Below are positions 46,750 to 58,034 of a stretch of 64,000 nucleotides of DNA, one piece after another (the stretch's first letter is position 1; each line of letters opens with the position of its first letter). Both the position numbers and the translations under genes were made by a program. Under the pieces are notes generated by a model. That model had not been told where the DNA came from, did not search any database, and saw only the letters and a program-made list of their open reading frames with translations. Source of the stretch: Edaphochlamys debaryana (lineage: Eukaryota; Chlorophyta; Chlorophyceae; Chlamydomonadales). The stretch is taken from NCBI GenBank assembly GCA_016858145.1, contig JAEHOE010000020.1, forward strand, positions 186,001 through 250,000, given 5' to 3'.

Positions 46750-49452
46750 ATGGCCGACGACGTGGATGCCAAGGACCAGCGGGGCCGCACAGCGCTGCAT
46801 GACGCGGCTGAACGCGACGCAGCTGGTGAGCACGGGGGCATTTGAGACGTGAGGGCCGCACCCCCAGTCGCACGGAGGGCCCTCATGTCACTCCCTGGCC
46901 CTCCCATCCTCTCCCCCTCAGACGCTGCTGCTCTGCTGCTGGCAGGCGGCGCGTCGCCTCTAGCTTGCGACGATGCAGGGCGGTGAGTTGATGTGGGATT
47001 GGCAGTGACGGGGCTGCGGCAGCGTTCGCCTTCCTTGCGTCGTCGCTCACGCCCGCCCTCACGCCCGCCCCGCTCGCAGCACGCCTCTGCACCTCGCGTG
47101 CCTGCACTCCCGAGACGGGGCACTGCTGCTCATGCTGGCCTCCGTCACTCGGTTGTGCAGTTCAAGCGGCGACTGCGACAGTGACGAGGAAACGGAGGGA
47201 TCGGAGGGCACGGGAGGGGAGGAGCCATCGGAGGGATCCGCCGAGGGCACGGCGGGAGGGGAGGAGGGCCCCACGCCGGGTGGTGAGCGCAGCGGGCCCG
47301 CATCTTCGTCCCAGGCATCCTCCGAGAGCAGCAGTGAGCAGGGCACCGAGGATGCGTCGCTGCTGTACGACAGTTCCGGCTGGACCCCCGCGCACCTGGC
47401 GGCGGCTGCCAACAACGTCGAAGCCATACGCGCTCTGGGCGAAGCGGGTTTCGAAGTGGAGACAGTCTGGTCACACGAGCCCGCGCCCTTTCAGTTCTGG
47501 ACGCCGGTGCATTGCGCAGTGGCAGCGGGCGCGGTGGAGGTGGCGGAGCTGCTGTACCGCGAGCTGCAGATCCACGTGGACTTTGGCGATGCCGGCGAGC
47601 TCAGCTACGATGGCACCACTGTCGACCTGATGCTGCGGGACTTGCCGTACTGGCAGGACAAGTGGCGCAGGCTGTCGGGGCTTCCCAGCTGCCCGCCAGG
47701 GCGGGAGTCGGCCATGCGGGACGCCTTCCGGCCTCTGCCCGATGAGCGCTGGGCCAACCACGTGTTCAAGCCTGAGGCCCTGGAGATCGGGGAGCCGCTT
47801 GGCCAGGGCAGCTTCGGGGCGGTGCACGCCGGCACGTACCGGGGGGAGCCGGTGAGAGGCGCTTGTGCGCGTGCTCCTGTACGGCGCCATGCTGTACTGC
47901 GGCCCGTCCTGAACGGTTTCGACGCCCGCCATGAGTTGCATGCTGATCCCGTCTCATTCTACAACACCGCTTGCTCGTCCCCCCTTGCTCCCCCGCCCCA
48001 GCAGGTGGCGGTCAAGTGCGCCCTGGCCAGCGACGACGGCTCGGTGCGTCGGGACCTGCAGGCCGAGGCAGACATGCTGCTGAGCCTCCCGCACCACGAC
48101 AGCATCGCCAGCCTCGTGGGCGCAGGCAAGGACGCCAGCGGCACCACTTTCCTGGTCATGAGGCGGTGCGTGCCTTGGTTGGGGTGGCAGGTCTTGGGGC
48201 CACGCATCTGTGTGATCAGTTGGCCAGGGGCGGGCTAGCTTGCTGGGGTCTTCGGGCCTCTCTCCTTGGTGATGAGGCCAACGCTCCAACCCACCACCCC
48301 ACGGCCCGGTGTGTCGCGTGGCCAGCTACCCGAAGACCGCGCTCGACACGATGGAGGCCGACGTGCGGGAGCGGCGGAAGGCGCGGCACGTCGCCGTGAA
48401 AGCCGCCCGGGAGGCGGGTTTAGATGAGGATGGTCACCGGGAGCGGGCGGCGGCGCTGGAGGCAGAGGCCCTGCAGGCGCTGGCGGCTGATTCCAAGATT
48501 CTGACGCCCGCCATTCGGTTCCAGATTGCGTGCGAAATCCTCGAGGTCAGCACAGCGGGCTGCCAGCCAGAGGCAGGGCAGACTGGCAGAATGGCACGGC
48601 ACTGATGTGTGAAACGGCACGCGCAGGGCCTGTGCTTCCTCCAAGGACATTACCACGCAGGGCGGGGCCCAATCATCCACGGTGACCTCAAGCCAGGTGA
48701 GGCCACCTCCCTTGCTGCCCCCCCCTCCCCCCGCACTCCTGCTTATCCCGTGTTCCCGGCCCCACACAGATAACGTGATGCTGACAGCCGACTTGCACGC
48801 CAAGGTGAGCGGCAGTCGAGGGAAGCAGGACGCGAAACTGCGCGAGCAACTTATGTTTTGAGTTCCGGTCCCTCACAGCTTGTCGACTTCGGGCTGTCCA
48901 AGATACAGTGTGGCGGTCAGGTCGTTGTGGGCGGAGACGATGTGTACGGCAATCCGTACTGGACCGCTCCGGAGATCTTCAAGGGCGCCCCGTACGACGA
49001 GACGGTATGCTGGCCGTAGTCATGCTCCAAATATAGCCTGGATCTCGAAAGCGCTTTAAGGCCCTGCTTGCGCCCACAGGCGGATGTGTACAGCTGGGGA
49101 GTCATCCTCTTCCAACTTGCCACGTGGCAGACCGACCTGTCCAAATATCTCGGAGACCCGCTATGGGTAAGCCGTGCTTGCATGCCAACCTCGGCCGCTT
49201 GTGTGCGTCTCACCAGCCTCTCCCCTGCTCATGCCCTGGCAGCTGCGCAAGGCGCTGATGGCGGTGCCAGACAGCTGCCCCAGGTACCTGGTGGACTCCG
49301 TACCCTCCGCGGGGCTGGCGGGCCCCATCCGGGACCTGCTGCTCCGCTGCCTGGCCAAGGAGCCAAAGGAACGGCCCACCCAGCGGTCCGTGCTCGACGA
49401 CCTGAGGGAGCTGCCGCAGGCCGACAGAGTGCTGCCCAAGCCGGAGGGCTAG
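46750..49452 (+). CDS. Ankyrin-repeat protein kinase (kinase 1), HGD instead of HRD
   Basis: Ten exons keep one frame: 46750-46825, 46922-46982, 47080-47851, 48005-48165, 48326-48545, 48627-48696, 48770-48804, 48879-49004, 49080-49166 and 49243-49452 (TAG). The start MADDVDAKDQRGRTALHDAA and RTPLHLACLHSRDG are ankyrin repeats. A Glu/Ser-rich linker follows, then more repeats (GWTPAHLAAAANNVEAIRAL, WTPVHCAVAAGAVEVAELL). The kinase domain has the P-loop GQGSFGAVHAG, VAVK, catalytic loop HGDLKPDNVML, DFGLSK, APE (WTAPEIF) and DVYSWGVILFQLA. The Arg of HRD is replaced by Gly, while the catalytic Asp, Lys and Asn are kept, so activity is plausible without usual activation-loop control. The layout resembles plant and algal ankyrin/TKL-type Ser/Thr kinases. 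The substrate is unknown. It is absent from the left arm. Confidence 0.9.
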
Positions 49453-49559
49453 GCAGGCCGCCGTGGTGGCCGCGCCGGCCGGTGCTGCCCTCCGAGCTTG
49501 GGGCCGCCCCTGCCCGTGCCGGAGGGGGGCACCAGCCGCGAGGAGCACGGTCGGGAGCA

Positions 49560-50225
49560 CGGTTGGGAGCACGGTTGGAGAGAGCTGCCAGAGGAGCGGC
49601 TGGAGCCGCCGCCAATGGCGGTGTGGCGGCGTTTGCTCTCCAGGTGGCGGAACTGGCGCGCATGGGGCTGGCGCTGGAGCGTGGGCGGCCGGGCTTGCTA
49701 ACGCAGGCCCACCCCCGCTTGTGGGCGGTGACCACAGCCGCAAGGGATGCTGCCGCTGAGCCGCTGGCGGCACTGGCGGCGAGCCGGCGCCTGCAGGGCC
49801 GGCTCAGGCGTTGCCGAGTCCCAGCGGCCAGCAGCCTGCCGCCGCCGCTCGTGGCGCACGGCGGCGCATTGTGCTGCCGCCGCCGCCACGCACCAGCGGC
49901 GGAGCCCACGATGCGCACGGGGACTGGCCGGGGCCGGAGCTGCGGCCCAGGGGCGGGGATGCTGGTGAGGGAGCTCCTGTGCCCGAGACGGCGTCTGGGG
50001 ATGCGTCGCGGTCACGAAGCCGGAGCCACCAGCCGGAGCAGAGGGCCCTGGGGCGCGGCCGGGAGGAGTGAGGCGGGGCGGCGGCTGACCGGCGCTCAGC
50101 GAGCGGTTGATCAGCGGTGGAGAGCAGACAGCTGCTGCTGTCGGCTGCTGCCGACCTGCCGTCGCGGCGATTATCAGCGTGGATGGCTCCCAGTCTGAGG
50201 TACAGGGCAGTGAGCTAGATAGGAG
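49560..50225 (+). pseudogene. Fragment F: inverted partial copy of gene H 3' region
   Basis: The stretch GGVAAFALQVAELARMGLAL, continuing ERGRPGLLTQAHPRLWAVTT, is the same as in gene H (about 62095-61930, minus strand). The match continues to the shared CAGGGCAGTGAGCTAGAT (here near 50205-50222, there near 61468). After LAALAA the fragment loses the frame of H. It follows kinase 1's stop by about 100 bases and has no start of its own. Confidence 0.75.
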
Positions 50226-50977
50226 ACGGGGCTGATTGGTTGGGGCAGAGACCTGGGCAGACTGGAAGCCGGCCGAGGATGATGGCCCGCCCAAACCCCA
50301 ATGATGCGAATAGGGTACGGGAATCCTCACATGTTTATTCATGGCGTTGGCCGATGGCCTCGCCGCGACTTGACACCAGAACACAGATGCCCTGCAGCAG
50401 CCAAGACCGAGACACGGCCCACGCCTGGGCCCAGCCCTGAGTGCCTCAGCCGAAGCCCCAACGCCCCGGAGCCCCCCCCCCCAGGATTCCCCGCCAAGAA
50501 ATAACAGCCGGCCCCGGGCTACCGTGGAGGGGGGAAAGGGGAACCGGGGGGCGCCACAAGGCGAAAACCGTCTCCAGCCTCCACCCGAGCCGGCACGCAA
50601 GCCAGTTCTCGCAATCCAGAACCAGAACCACGGCCCACCCCCAAACCCCGTACGCCGCCAAGCGCTTCGCTTCGTTGATGTCTTCTGCCCAAGGGTGGGG
50701 TGTTGCGAGCGACGCCAAGACAAGCCAAGCTGCCAACAGGATACACCCGGTCCTGTTCTAGGCCCGGTCCGCTAACGCCGCGCCGTATCCCCCCGATGGT
50801 GGGGTAAAACCCAGCCCGCTGTACGGCCCTGTCCATGCTGTTGCAGTCCATGCTGTTGCATTCCGCGCTAGTGCGGCCGGGCTTGCAAAACTGCGACCAA
50901 CTCGACTGGTTCCTAACCCATCCATCGGCCTGGCCCCCTGCCTGCCCCACGGCACCAGCCCGCTGGCACTAGCGTGT
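50226..50977. other. Upstream region of kinase 2; no gene recognised
   Basis: GC-rich with a short C run. A 15-base unit (CCATGCTGTTGCAGT) is repeated at about 50833-50862. Open frames here have no recognisable domains. Confidence 0.5.
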
Positions 50978-53042
50978 ATGATGCGAGTCAGGCTGCGCGA
51001 CACCGAAGTCGGTGTTGTGTTCGGCGAGGTAAACTCCATCGGCCTGCCGGCTGAGCGGTTCGCAGACCCACACTGCATGCTGGGCAGTGGCGCATTTGGA
51101 GAGGTGAGATGGACACAGATCGAGCAGCGAACAGCGAAGTTGCAACATGTGCGAAACATGCACACGCGCAGACGGTCTTGTGCTGCCGTCGTCACGATCC
51201 CAGCGACACCAACTACGAATGGGTTGCTGTGAAGATCATGAAGGTAGGGGGCGCAAGGCACGACAAAGTCACCCGCCCGGCCGAGCCGCTTCCTGTCGCC
51301 CGCCCAGAGGCCGCTGGACCCATACCACGAGGAGGAGCTGGCCTTCTTGCAGCGGGAGGCTGAGAACCAGTGCATGCTGCGGCACAAGCACGTGTGCCGC
51401 TTCATCGAGGTGGGCGGCACCACCGGGCCCCCTGCCTTGTTCCCCGGGCGAGCAAAAAGCAGAAACTGCTACCCTGGCACCTCCTGGCTCGTACGGCAGG
51501 TTGGCGTGGTTCCGAGGGGCGAGGACGACCACCTGTTCCTGGTAAGCCCGCTGGCACCCGCGTGAGGGTCACTGCTCCCTACTGAGGCCCTTGCCGTCCG
51601 GCCAGTGCTTCGAGCACGCCAACATGGGCGACATGGCCAAGTGGCTCAAGAGCGTGCCCGGAGGGCGGCTCGACGAAGACAGCGCACGGTACCTGTTTCA
51701 GCAGCTCGTGGCGGGAGTGAGCCACTGCCACGGCAAGGGCGTCGTGCACAGGTGCGTGGTTACTCTTGCACGTACGAGCAAGGATGACTGCAACATGACC
51801 GCTCCGCAGGGACCTGAAGCCGGGCAACCTGCTGCTGCACGAGGTCGGCGGGAGCCCATTCCTGAAGGCACGTCGGGGCGGCCCATGGGATGCATGCCTC
51901 AACCGCCCCGAACCACAACTGGGTACTGCTCACGCGCGTGCAGGTGGCCGACTTTGGATGGTCCAAGTCGGATGCGCTCAGCATGCCACACACGCGGGCC
52001 GGCACGTCCGCCTATGCAGCGCCTGAAGCCTACTCCGGCGCAGACCAGCAGTACGCCGGCAACAAGGCGGATGGTGAGTGCCTGGCTGCCTGCTGGCCAA
52101 CCACTGACACACCAGCCGGGGCCCAGTGTCTTGTAAGCAACCCACACGTCCTGTATGCATGCATGTGCCGTACATGTGCAGTCTTCAGCGCTGGTGTGAT
52201 CCTGTATCAGGTACGGCCGGCATACACACAGCGGGCACATTCCGGTTTCCTCGGCCTTTCGGTTCCGTCTCCAAGGCCGACCGGCTAATCACCGTGCCCA
52301 CGACTCCCAGGCTCATGCGAGCAGCCCTTCACACAGCGGGAACATTCTTGGCTCGCATTTGCGTCTCCCCGCTAGGCGCTGAGCACACGTCAGAAGCTGC
52401 TGATGACATGCTTGCGTTCGAGCTGCGTTCTGCCGCCACCAGGCCTGCGAGGCCGCTCAGGGCGAGCCCTGGCCCGGTCGTGTCCGTACAGATGCTGTAC
52501 GGCGTGCACCCCTTCTGGCGGGACCCCGAGAGCCCCACCACATCCCTCAACCCGGACAAGAACGCCAAGCACCAGAAGATCGTGGAGCAGAACATCCGGG
52601 CTGGGCAGGCGCTGGCCATGCGACCGCCCGACACAGCCCCGCCGGGGGAGGCGCTGGCGGCGCTGCTGAGCGGGATGCTTAAGTACGATCCCGAGGAGCG
52701 CTGGAGCCTGGGGCAGGTCATGGAGAACAGCTGGTTCGGACAGGCCCTGGATGGGCCTGGCCTGAAAACGCTGCTGGCGGCATACGAGAATGAGGAAAGC
52801 GTGAGTGATCTTGAGAGCCCCGCCGCCCAGTTACGTGCAGGGTCAAGCCCTTGGCAGTTAGCGGCCCAGGGACGGGCAGGGACGCTCTCCTTGGTGTCGG
52901 CTCTCTGCCTGGTCGGCTGCTGCGTGGATTGAGGTGGCCGACCGGCCGCGGCTTTCGGCTGCCCCTCCTCACGCCTTGACAGGAGGCCGCACAGCTCAAG
53001 GAGCACGTGGAGTCTGTGTTCAAGAGCCTCAGCCTGCCGTGA
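50978..53042 (+). CDS. SnRK2-like serine/threonine protein kinase (kinase 2)
   Basis: Exons 50978-51103, 51172-51243, 51308-51409, 51500-51541, 51606-51751, 51810-51867, 51944-52073, 52182-52210, 52492-52800 and 52983-53042 stay in frame, giving about 357 residues. Visible parts in order: P-loop (LGSGAFGE), VAVKIMK, alpha-C region (EEELAFLQREAENQCMLRHK), catalytic loop HRDLKPGNLLL, DFGWSKS, activation segment AGTSAYAAPEAYSG, and substrate-lobe motif YGVHPFWRDPE. The C-terminal lobe has LLSGMLKYDPEERWSLGQVM. The DFG-x-SKS and the GT/S-x-AY-x-APE signature are those of plant SnRK2/SNF1-related kinases, which act in stress and nutrient signalling. No regulatory C-terminal domain is visible beyond a short helix. 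The intron after exon 6 begins GC (GC-AG); its use is needed to keep the frame. The first exon starts at ATG 50978, but an earlier exon cannot be excluded. Confidence 0.87.
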
Positions 53043-53464
53043 TGGGTTCAGGTGCGGGTGCGGTGGGGGCCAACGGGAGAAGGGGAGCGGAAGCCCGGCG
53101 GCAGGCAGGGGCGGGTCCGCAATCTTGCGGTGGGTGTGCATTGCTGGCTTATGAGATAGCAATGCAAGCATCGGAGGGCTTCTCTATGTGCCTAGATAGG
53201 CGTGGGGGAGAGGCGATTCCGTGCAGAGAGCAGGGGCGGGCGGGGGTCGAGAAGCTCGTGGGGCGGTTCCTCTCGCCCGCGCGGGACAACAGCAACAGCC
53301 GCGCCAACACAGGCCCTGCGCCTGCACCGGCACAAGCCGTGGGAGTCACGTGGGCCGGGAGAAGCTACGCATGGTCCGGCAGATGGACGAGAGGTATGCG
53401 GGCGAGTCCCGCTGGTTGTTGGTGCTGGCGTTGGCGTTGGTGTGCTGGGGGGACAAGCCATGAG

Positions 53465-54305
53465 CGGAGCAGGGGGGGGGGGGGTAGTAATGAAGTTAAA
53501 GTACCCCATGCCTCCGTTGGAAAGAGCTTGGCCAAAGGAGCGTAAATCCGCTTTCAGAATTGAAATCGAGGCTTTTAATGCAAAGATCTGGGCCCCCAAA
53601 GTTCAGGGTGGGTGGGTGGGTCCAGGGGTGGGTGGGTCGGGGGGTCTGGGAACTTTCGTCAAGGGGCCCCTAGAAACTTTCGTCACGGCGGGCAGGACCC
53701 CTTCCGTCGGCTCCTGCGCTCTTCCAGGGTGCAAAAGGGGTGTATCAAGAAGGTCTAAAGCCTGGGTACGCCTGAGCACCACGTACAGCGGTCGGGAGGT
53801 GGGGCCAGGCCGGACATGACCCGCCATGTCGGCATGCCACCCGTTGCGGAACACGTGAAGTTCCATTCGCACTGCCCCCTGTTGTGTGACACACAGCCAC
53901 TTGGTCACACAAGGAGCCAGAAGCACTAAAAGCTACGGTGGCAGGTGCGGCAGGACCCTCTCTGTGGGTCAATGGACGCGGCAATGTTCAATGGACGGAC
54001 TCTGGCCTTCGCCCCAGGACGGCTTGCAGGACAGAAGCACACGTGGAGAGCTGTCCGTAGATGCAGAAATGAAAGAGGTTGCCGTACGTTTCAGGCATGT
54101 GCAGTGCTGCCGTGCGTCGTACGGCATGGCTGGGTGGGGGGGTCAGGGGGGTCAGGAACTTTTGCGGCATGGGGTGCGAAACGTTTGTCCCTACCCCCCC
54201 CCCCCCTGTTCTTCTACCCCCCCCCCCTGTTCTTCTACCCCCCCCCCCCTGTTCTTCTACCCCCCCCCCCCCCTGTTCTTCTACCCCCCCCCCCCCTGAG
54301 CGGAG
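53465..54305. mobile_element. Arm-specific insertion in C' of unknown class
   Basis: Absent from the left arm, where the flanks are joined by only about 50 unrelated bases. The first 200 bases are AT-richer than the rest of the window. GGGTGGGTGGG runs and the sequence ACTTTCGTCA occurring twice (53650-53700) are present, and a C-run minisatellite lies near its right end. No transposase frame or terminal repeats were recognised. Confidence 0.4.
54195..54298. repeat. Minisatellite: TGTTCTTCTA plus poly-C
   Basis: Four units of CTGTTCTTCTA followed by 10-14 C. The varying C runs are a likely source of length polymorphism and sequencing error. Confidence 0.95.
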
Positions 54306-55392
54306 TACCCCGGCTGGACGGAGCGTGAGAAGCGGAGTGCTGTGCTGTGCAGGGCTGATGGGGGTACGTAATGTCACGTGGCGCTGCCAGGCTGCGCTCG
54401 TTATGGGTTCGCCCTTGAGGTGGCTGCCGGAGCCGCTGAGGATGATATGGTGTGGCGGTGCGCATGCTGCGGGATCGCGCGTCGCCAGACCTGTGAGTCT
54501 GTGTGACCCGTTGCGCGGAGGCTGAGGAGGCGACTGGCCTGCGCCCTCCTCCCTCTCCCTCGCTCGGTTACATGGAGGCGCCGGGTGAAAGAGCCACGAA
54601 GCCCAAGAAGGGCCCCGGCAGTGCCAGTGGGACGGTTGCAGGGGCGTCCAGAAGGGCACGTTACAAGCTGTCGGTACATAGACTTACATGACTCCACCCC
54701 GAGCCATTTGCTCTGTAAGTGAGGACAAGGGGGCATGCACCCCCCTACGGCCCCTAGCAAAGCGGGCCCCAAGGACGCCAAGCCCGCAAACCCGATGCTG
54801 GCTCACGGAAGGACACCTAGGCCACTGCAAACCTCCAACCACAGGGCCCTAAGCAAAAAAAGAAAACCGCCTGCACCCACAGCGACCATGCCCTCGCACG
54901 GGGTCCCGGGGAACACCCAAGCACCAGCGTCCAGGCCAGGTAGCCACATGAGAAGGAACACGCACTATGGAAGGACAGGGGCGACACACAGGGCGCATGA
55001 AAGGAAAGCTAATCGTGGGTTGAAGCTCACACATAGTGGCCGCCAACTAAATACCTAACCCTCCCCGCCAGCAGCCTTGAGGCCCTCCCTACACACTAGC
55101 ATCCGCCCCAGCCTCAGCGCTGCCTGCCTCCGCCGCCTCTTCTTTTCCTGCTTTAGTGTTGGCGAGCCCGCTGCCCGCTGCAGGTCACAAGCACCTCCTC
55201 TGCATGCACACCGCCTGCGCAACCCACGCCTCAGCCCTAACATGGAGAGCGTACGGCGACGAAACGGTAGGGTGCAGAGGCCCAGCGCCAGCAGAGCCAG
55301 CAGCCAGCTTCTCCCCATGCAGAGCCTGAGCACAGCCCGGGCCGTGACGGGCCGTGAGGGGCCTCCGCCTGCGACTCCGCCTCCGCGACCCA

Positions 55393-58034
55393 TCAAGCGT
55401 AGTCCCAGCAGGCCTCCAGGGCTTTGGCCGCATCGGCTGCCCGCGCCCGCTCCTCCGCCTCCGCCTCCGCCAGCCGAATGAGCTCGTCCCACACCAGCCG
55501 TACCATCAGGGTGCCGGGGCGCTGCAGAGCGGGCAACGGCATGGATTGGAAGGGGCAGCAGGCAGGCACGTGGGTCGCACAGACCAGCCCTGGACCCCCC
55601 TCTCAGGCTGGCTTGCGGTACAGCACTGCCGCCCGCAGCGGCTCCGGGCCCCTCTGCCCTGCCCCGCTCAGTTCCTACCCCATCCGGACCCGCTCGCCCC
55701 GCCCCGCCCACCTGCTCAGTCACCCGGAACACGTCGGGCTCCTCCCCGCACAGCGCCCGCAGCCGCTCCTCCAGCGACCCCGCCTCCGGCCCCAGCGCGT
55801 GGGGCCACAGGCTGGCGATGACGTCCTCCAAGCGCCGCTCGTGGCCCCACGCCACCGCCAGGCCCTGCGCCACGTAGCGCTTGGCGCCGCGGCGGATGCG
55901 CTCCGCCTCCAGCGCCGGCCCAGAGCCGGGCGAGGGAAAGCGCGCAGAGACCAGGGACTTGACCGCGTCGCTGGGGCCGGCCGGCGGCGGGGCCGGCAGC
56001 GCGGGGGCGCCGTGCGGGGAGGCGCCCGGGGGGGCGACCTCGGTGGGCCGTGCGGGCGCGAGCTCCGCCGCCAGGGCCAGGAGCGCGGGGCACACCAGCC
56101 GCACCGAGCTGCACGTGCCGCCGGACGGCAGGAGCTGGGGAGCGCGAGGGGCAGGGGAGGGGCAGGGGAGGGGCAGGGGAGGACTGTGAGGTCCATGCTG
56201 GAGAGATCCGTGCCGGTGCAGGGCCGGCGATATGCGCGGTAGAGCCGCTACCTGCACGCCCTCGCACCTCCCCACAAGGCAGGGCAGGGCAGGCTGGCGC
56301 TCCTTTCCCACCCCGTCCGGACCCGCCCGCGCCGCCCCGCCCACCTGCTCAGTCACCCGGAACACGTCCGGCTCCTCCTCGCACAGCGCCCGCAGCGACA
56401 CCGGCGGCCGGGCGCGCCAGGTGAAGCTCGGCAGCCACTTGCCCACCTCCGCCAGGTTCAGCTGGTGCCGGGCCGCAAAGCGCACCAGAATGCGGCCGAC
56501 GGCCCGCTTGATCATGGCGCAGAGGCGAGCACGGCGGCGCTCGGGCGTGTCGGCCCTTGCGCGGCCCCCCGGCGGCCGGAAGCGGCGGAGGAGCGCTTTG
56601 GAGAGCAGCGAGCGCAGAGCGTGTGCCTTGGTCGGAACGCCGCCGTCAGCGCTGGCGGCAGCGGCAGCGCCGGCCGGGGAGCGAGCGGCCACCGCCGCTG
56701 CGGCAGGCGGGCGGCGGGCGGCGCATGCTCCCTGCAGCCCCGCCGCGAGCAGTCCCGACGCCTCGTGGAAAGACGAGGAGCAGGAGGAGGCGGGGGAGGA
56801 GGGGCGGGTGGAGGCGGCGGGGGAGGCGGAGGCGGAGGAGCAGGAGGCCGAGGCAGTCGCCGGCCCCGAGGTCGGCGCCACCGCAGCCGGCGCCGCCGCC
56901 GCCCGATGCAGGGCGTCCAGGTCAAGACGCGCCCACTCGTGCCCCGCGGCGTCGCTCTCCACGCTGAACACGCCCCGGCTCTCCCCCGCCAGCAGGAAGG
57001 GCTTGAGCTTGGGCCGGGCGTAGGCCGGGTGTAGCCACAGCTCTGGCGCAAGAGGGAGCGGGCCAGGTGTGTGGTTAGAGAGCGCTTGAACGAGGCGGGT
57101 GCGGGTGACAGGGGCAAGTGGACAGCCGCCAAGCCAGATCCCCAGGCAGGCCGCAAGGAGGCACACACGCCTTCCCCTCGAGGGCAGAAGCTTACGAACG
57201 GGAGCAAAGGCCAGGTAACCAGCGCCTCCGAGCACCCTCCCCGCCCCCAGACGGCACGCCCACTCACCCGCGTGGTCCTGCCTCAGCACCTTGCTGGTCT
57301 GGGTGAGGCTGGCGGCCAGGGGCCCGAGGCGGGGGTCGGGGCTGGCTAGGAGGTAGGAGGCGATGATGCGGCGCAGGGCGCCCTCTGGCAGCTCCCCGGG
57401 CGCGTGCGTGTCCGGGAAGGCCGCGGCGACCACCGGCACCACGCCAGGCGCCAGCTGCTGGTGGGCGTGCGGGCTGGCGGCGGCGGCCGCCTCCGCCGCC
57501 AGTCGCAGGGCCCTGAGCTCGAGCCGAACGAGCTCGTAGCCCTGAGGGTCGGAGTCGAGCACGAAGACGCCTGCGCTCTCGGGCGCAAGCAGGAAGGGCC
57601 GGAGCTGGGGCCAGAAGCCCGATGCAGGGGCAGAGCCTGCGGGGACGGAGGGCCATGGCCGAAAGGCGGGCTTGGAAGTATGTGTGCCTGGGTATATGTG
57701 CCTGGGTGGCGACACGCGGCAGGCGGTGTGGCGCCCGATCGCTTGCAGAGGGCGCAAGCCTGCAGCACACTAGCACACGCGCTAGCCCCCCACACCAGTC
57801 CCCATCCAGCCCTCTTGATCGCACCCTGCCACCGCCCCTACCCGCTCGCTGCTGCAGCTGCTGGTAGCTCCACTCCGCGCGGTACATGTAGGCGGTGTAC
57901 GCCCCAAGGCTGGGATCGGGGCTCGCGGCGAGCCACGTTGCGATGGAGTTCCGCAGGGCCGGCAGGTCGCCATGCGGTGCAGACCAGTCGCCAGGGAAGG
58001 CGGAGGCGATCCACTCACAAACGAAGTCACCCAT
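55393..58034 (-). CDS. Gene B', intact: protein with four LOTUS/winged-helix-like modules
   Basis: Five exons (57842-58034, 57268-57636, 56345-57042, 55712-56134 and 55393-55521) join in frame to about 603 residues. The start is ATG 58034 (MGDFVCEWIASAFPGDW) and the stop TGA 55395-55393. Four repeated units end in the same pattern, a buried helix, then VF-x-V and a strand VRL: LRPFLLAPESAGVFVLDSDP (about 75-115), LKPFLLAGESRGVFSVESDA (about 190-230), SLRALCEEEPDVFRVTEQ (about 400-445) and RLRALCGEEPDVFRVTEQ (about 540-590). This resembles OST-HTH/LOTUS or other winged-helix modules that bind RNA or partner proteins. The assignment is by eye and uncertain. Ser/Ala/Pro linkers separate the pairs. 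It is transcribed leftwards from element E3, which supplies a leader exon and intron at about 58200-58320. Confidence 0.82.

Larger units (their letters stand above)
53043..55392. other. Segment C' between kinase 2 and gene B'
   Basis: It matches segment C of the left arm inverted, with an extra 53465-54305. It is the shared 3' space of two convergent genes. TTACA (reverse TGTAA) at about 54660 may end B'. A plus-strand stretch at about 53355-53463 (LRMVRQMDERYAGESRW) keeps its protein-level similarity in both arms. Confidence 0.5.

Noticed and set aside
49068..50198. Frame linking the end of kinase 1 to fragment F
   Set aside because: Kinase 1 ends at TAG 49452 in its own frame; the longer frame is shifted relative to the kinase exon and only later runs into the H-like fragment.
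55055..57757. Single 900-residue frame across gene B'
   Set aside because: It includes three introns that happen to be in frame and lacks the first exon; GT-AG sites conserved with gene B define the true exons.
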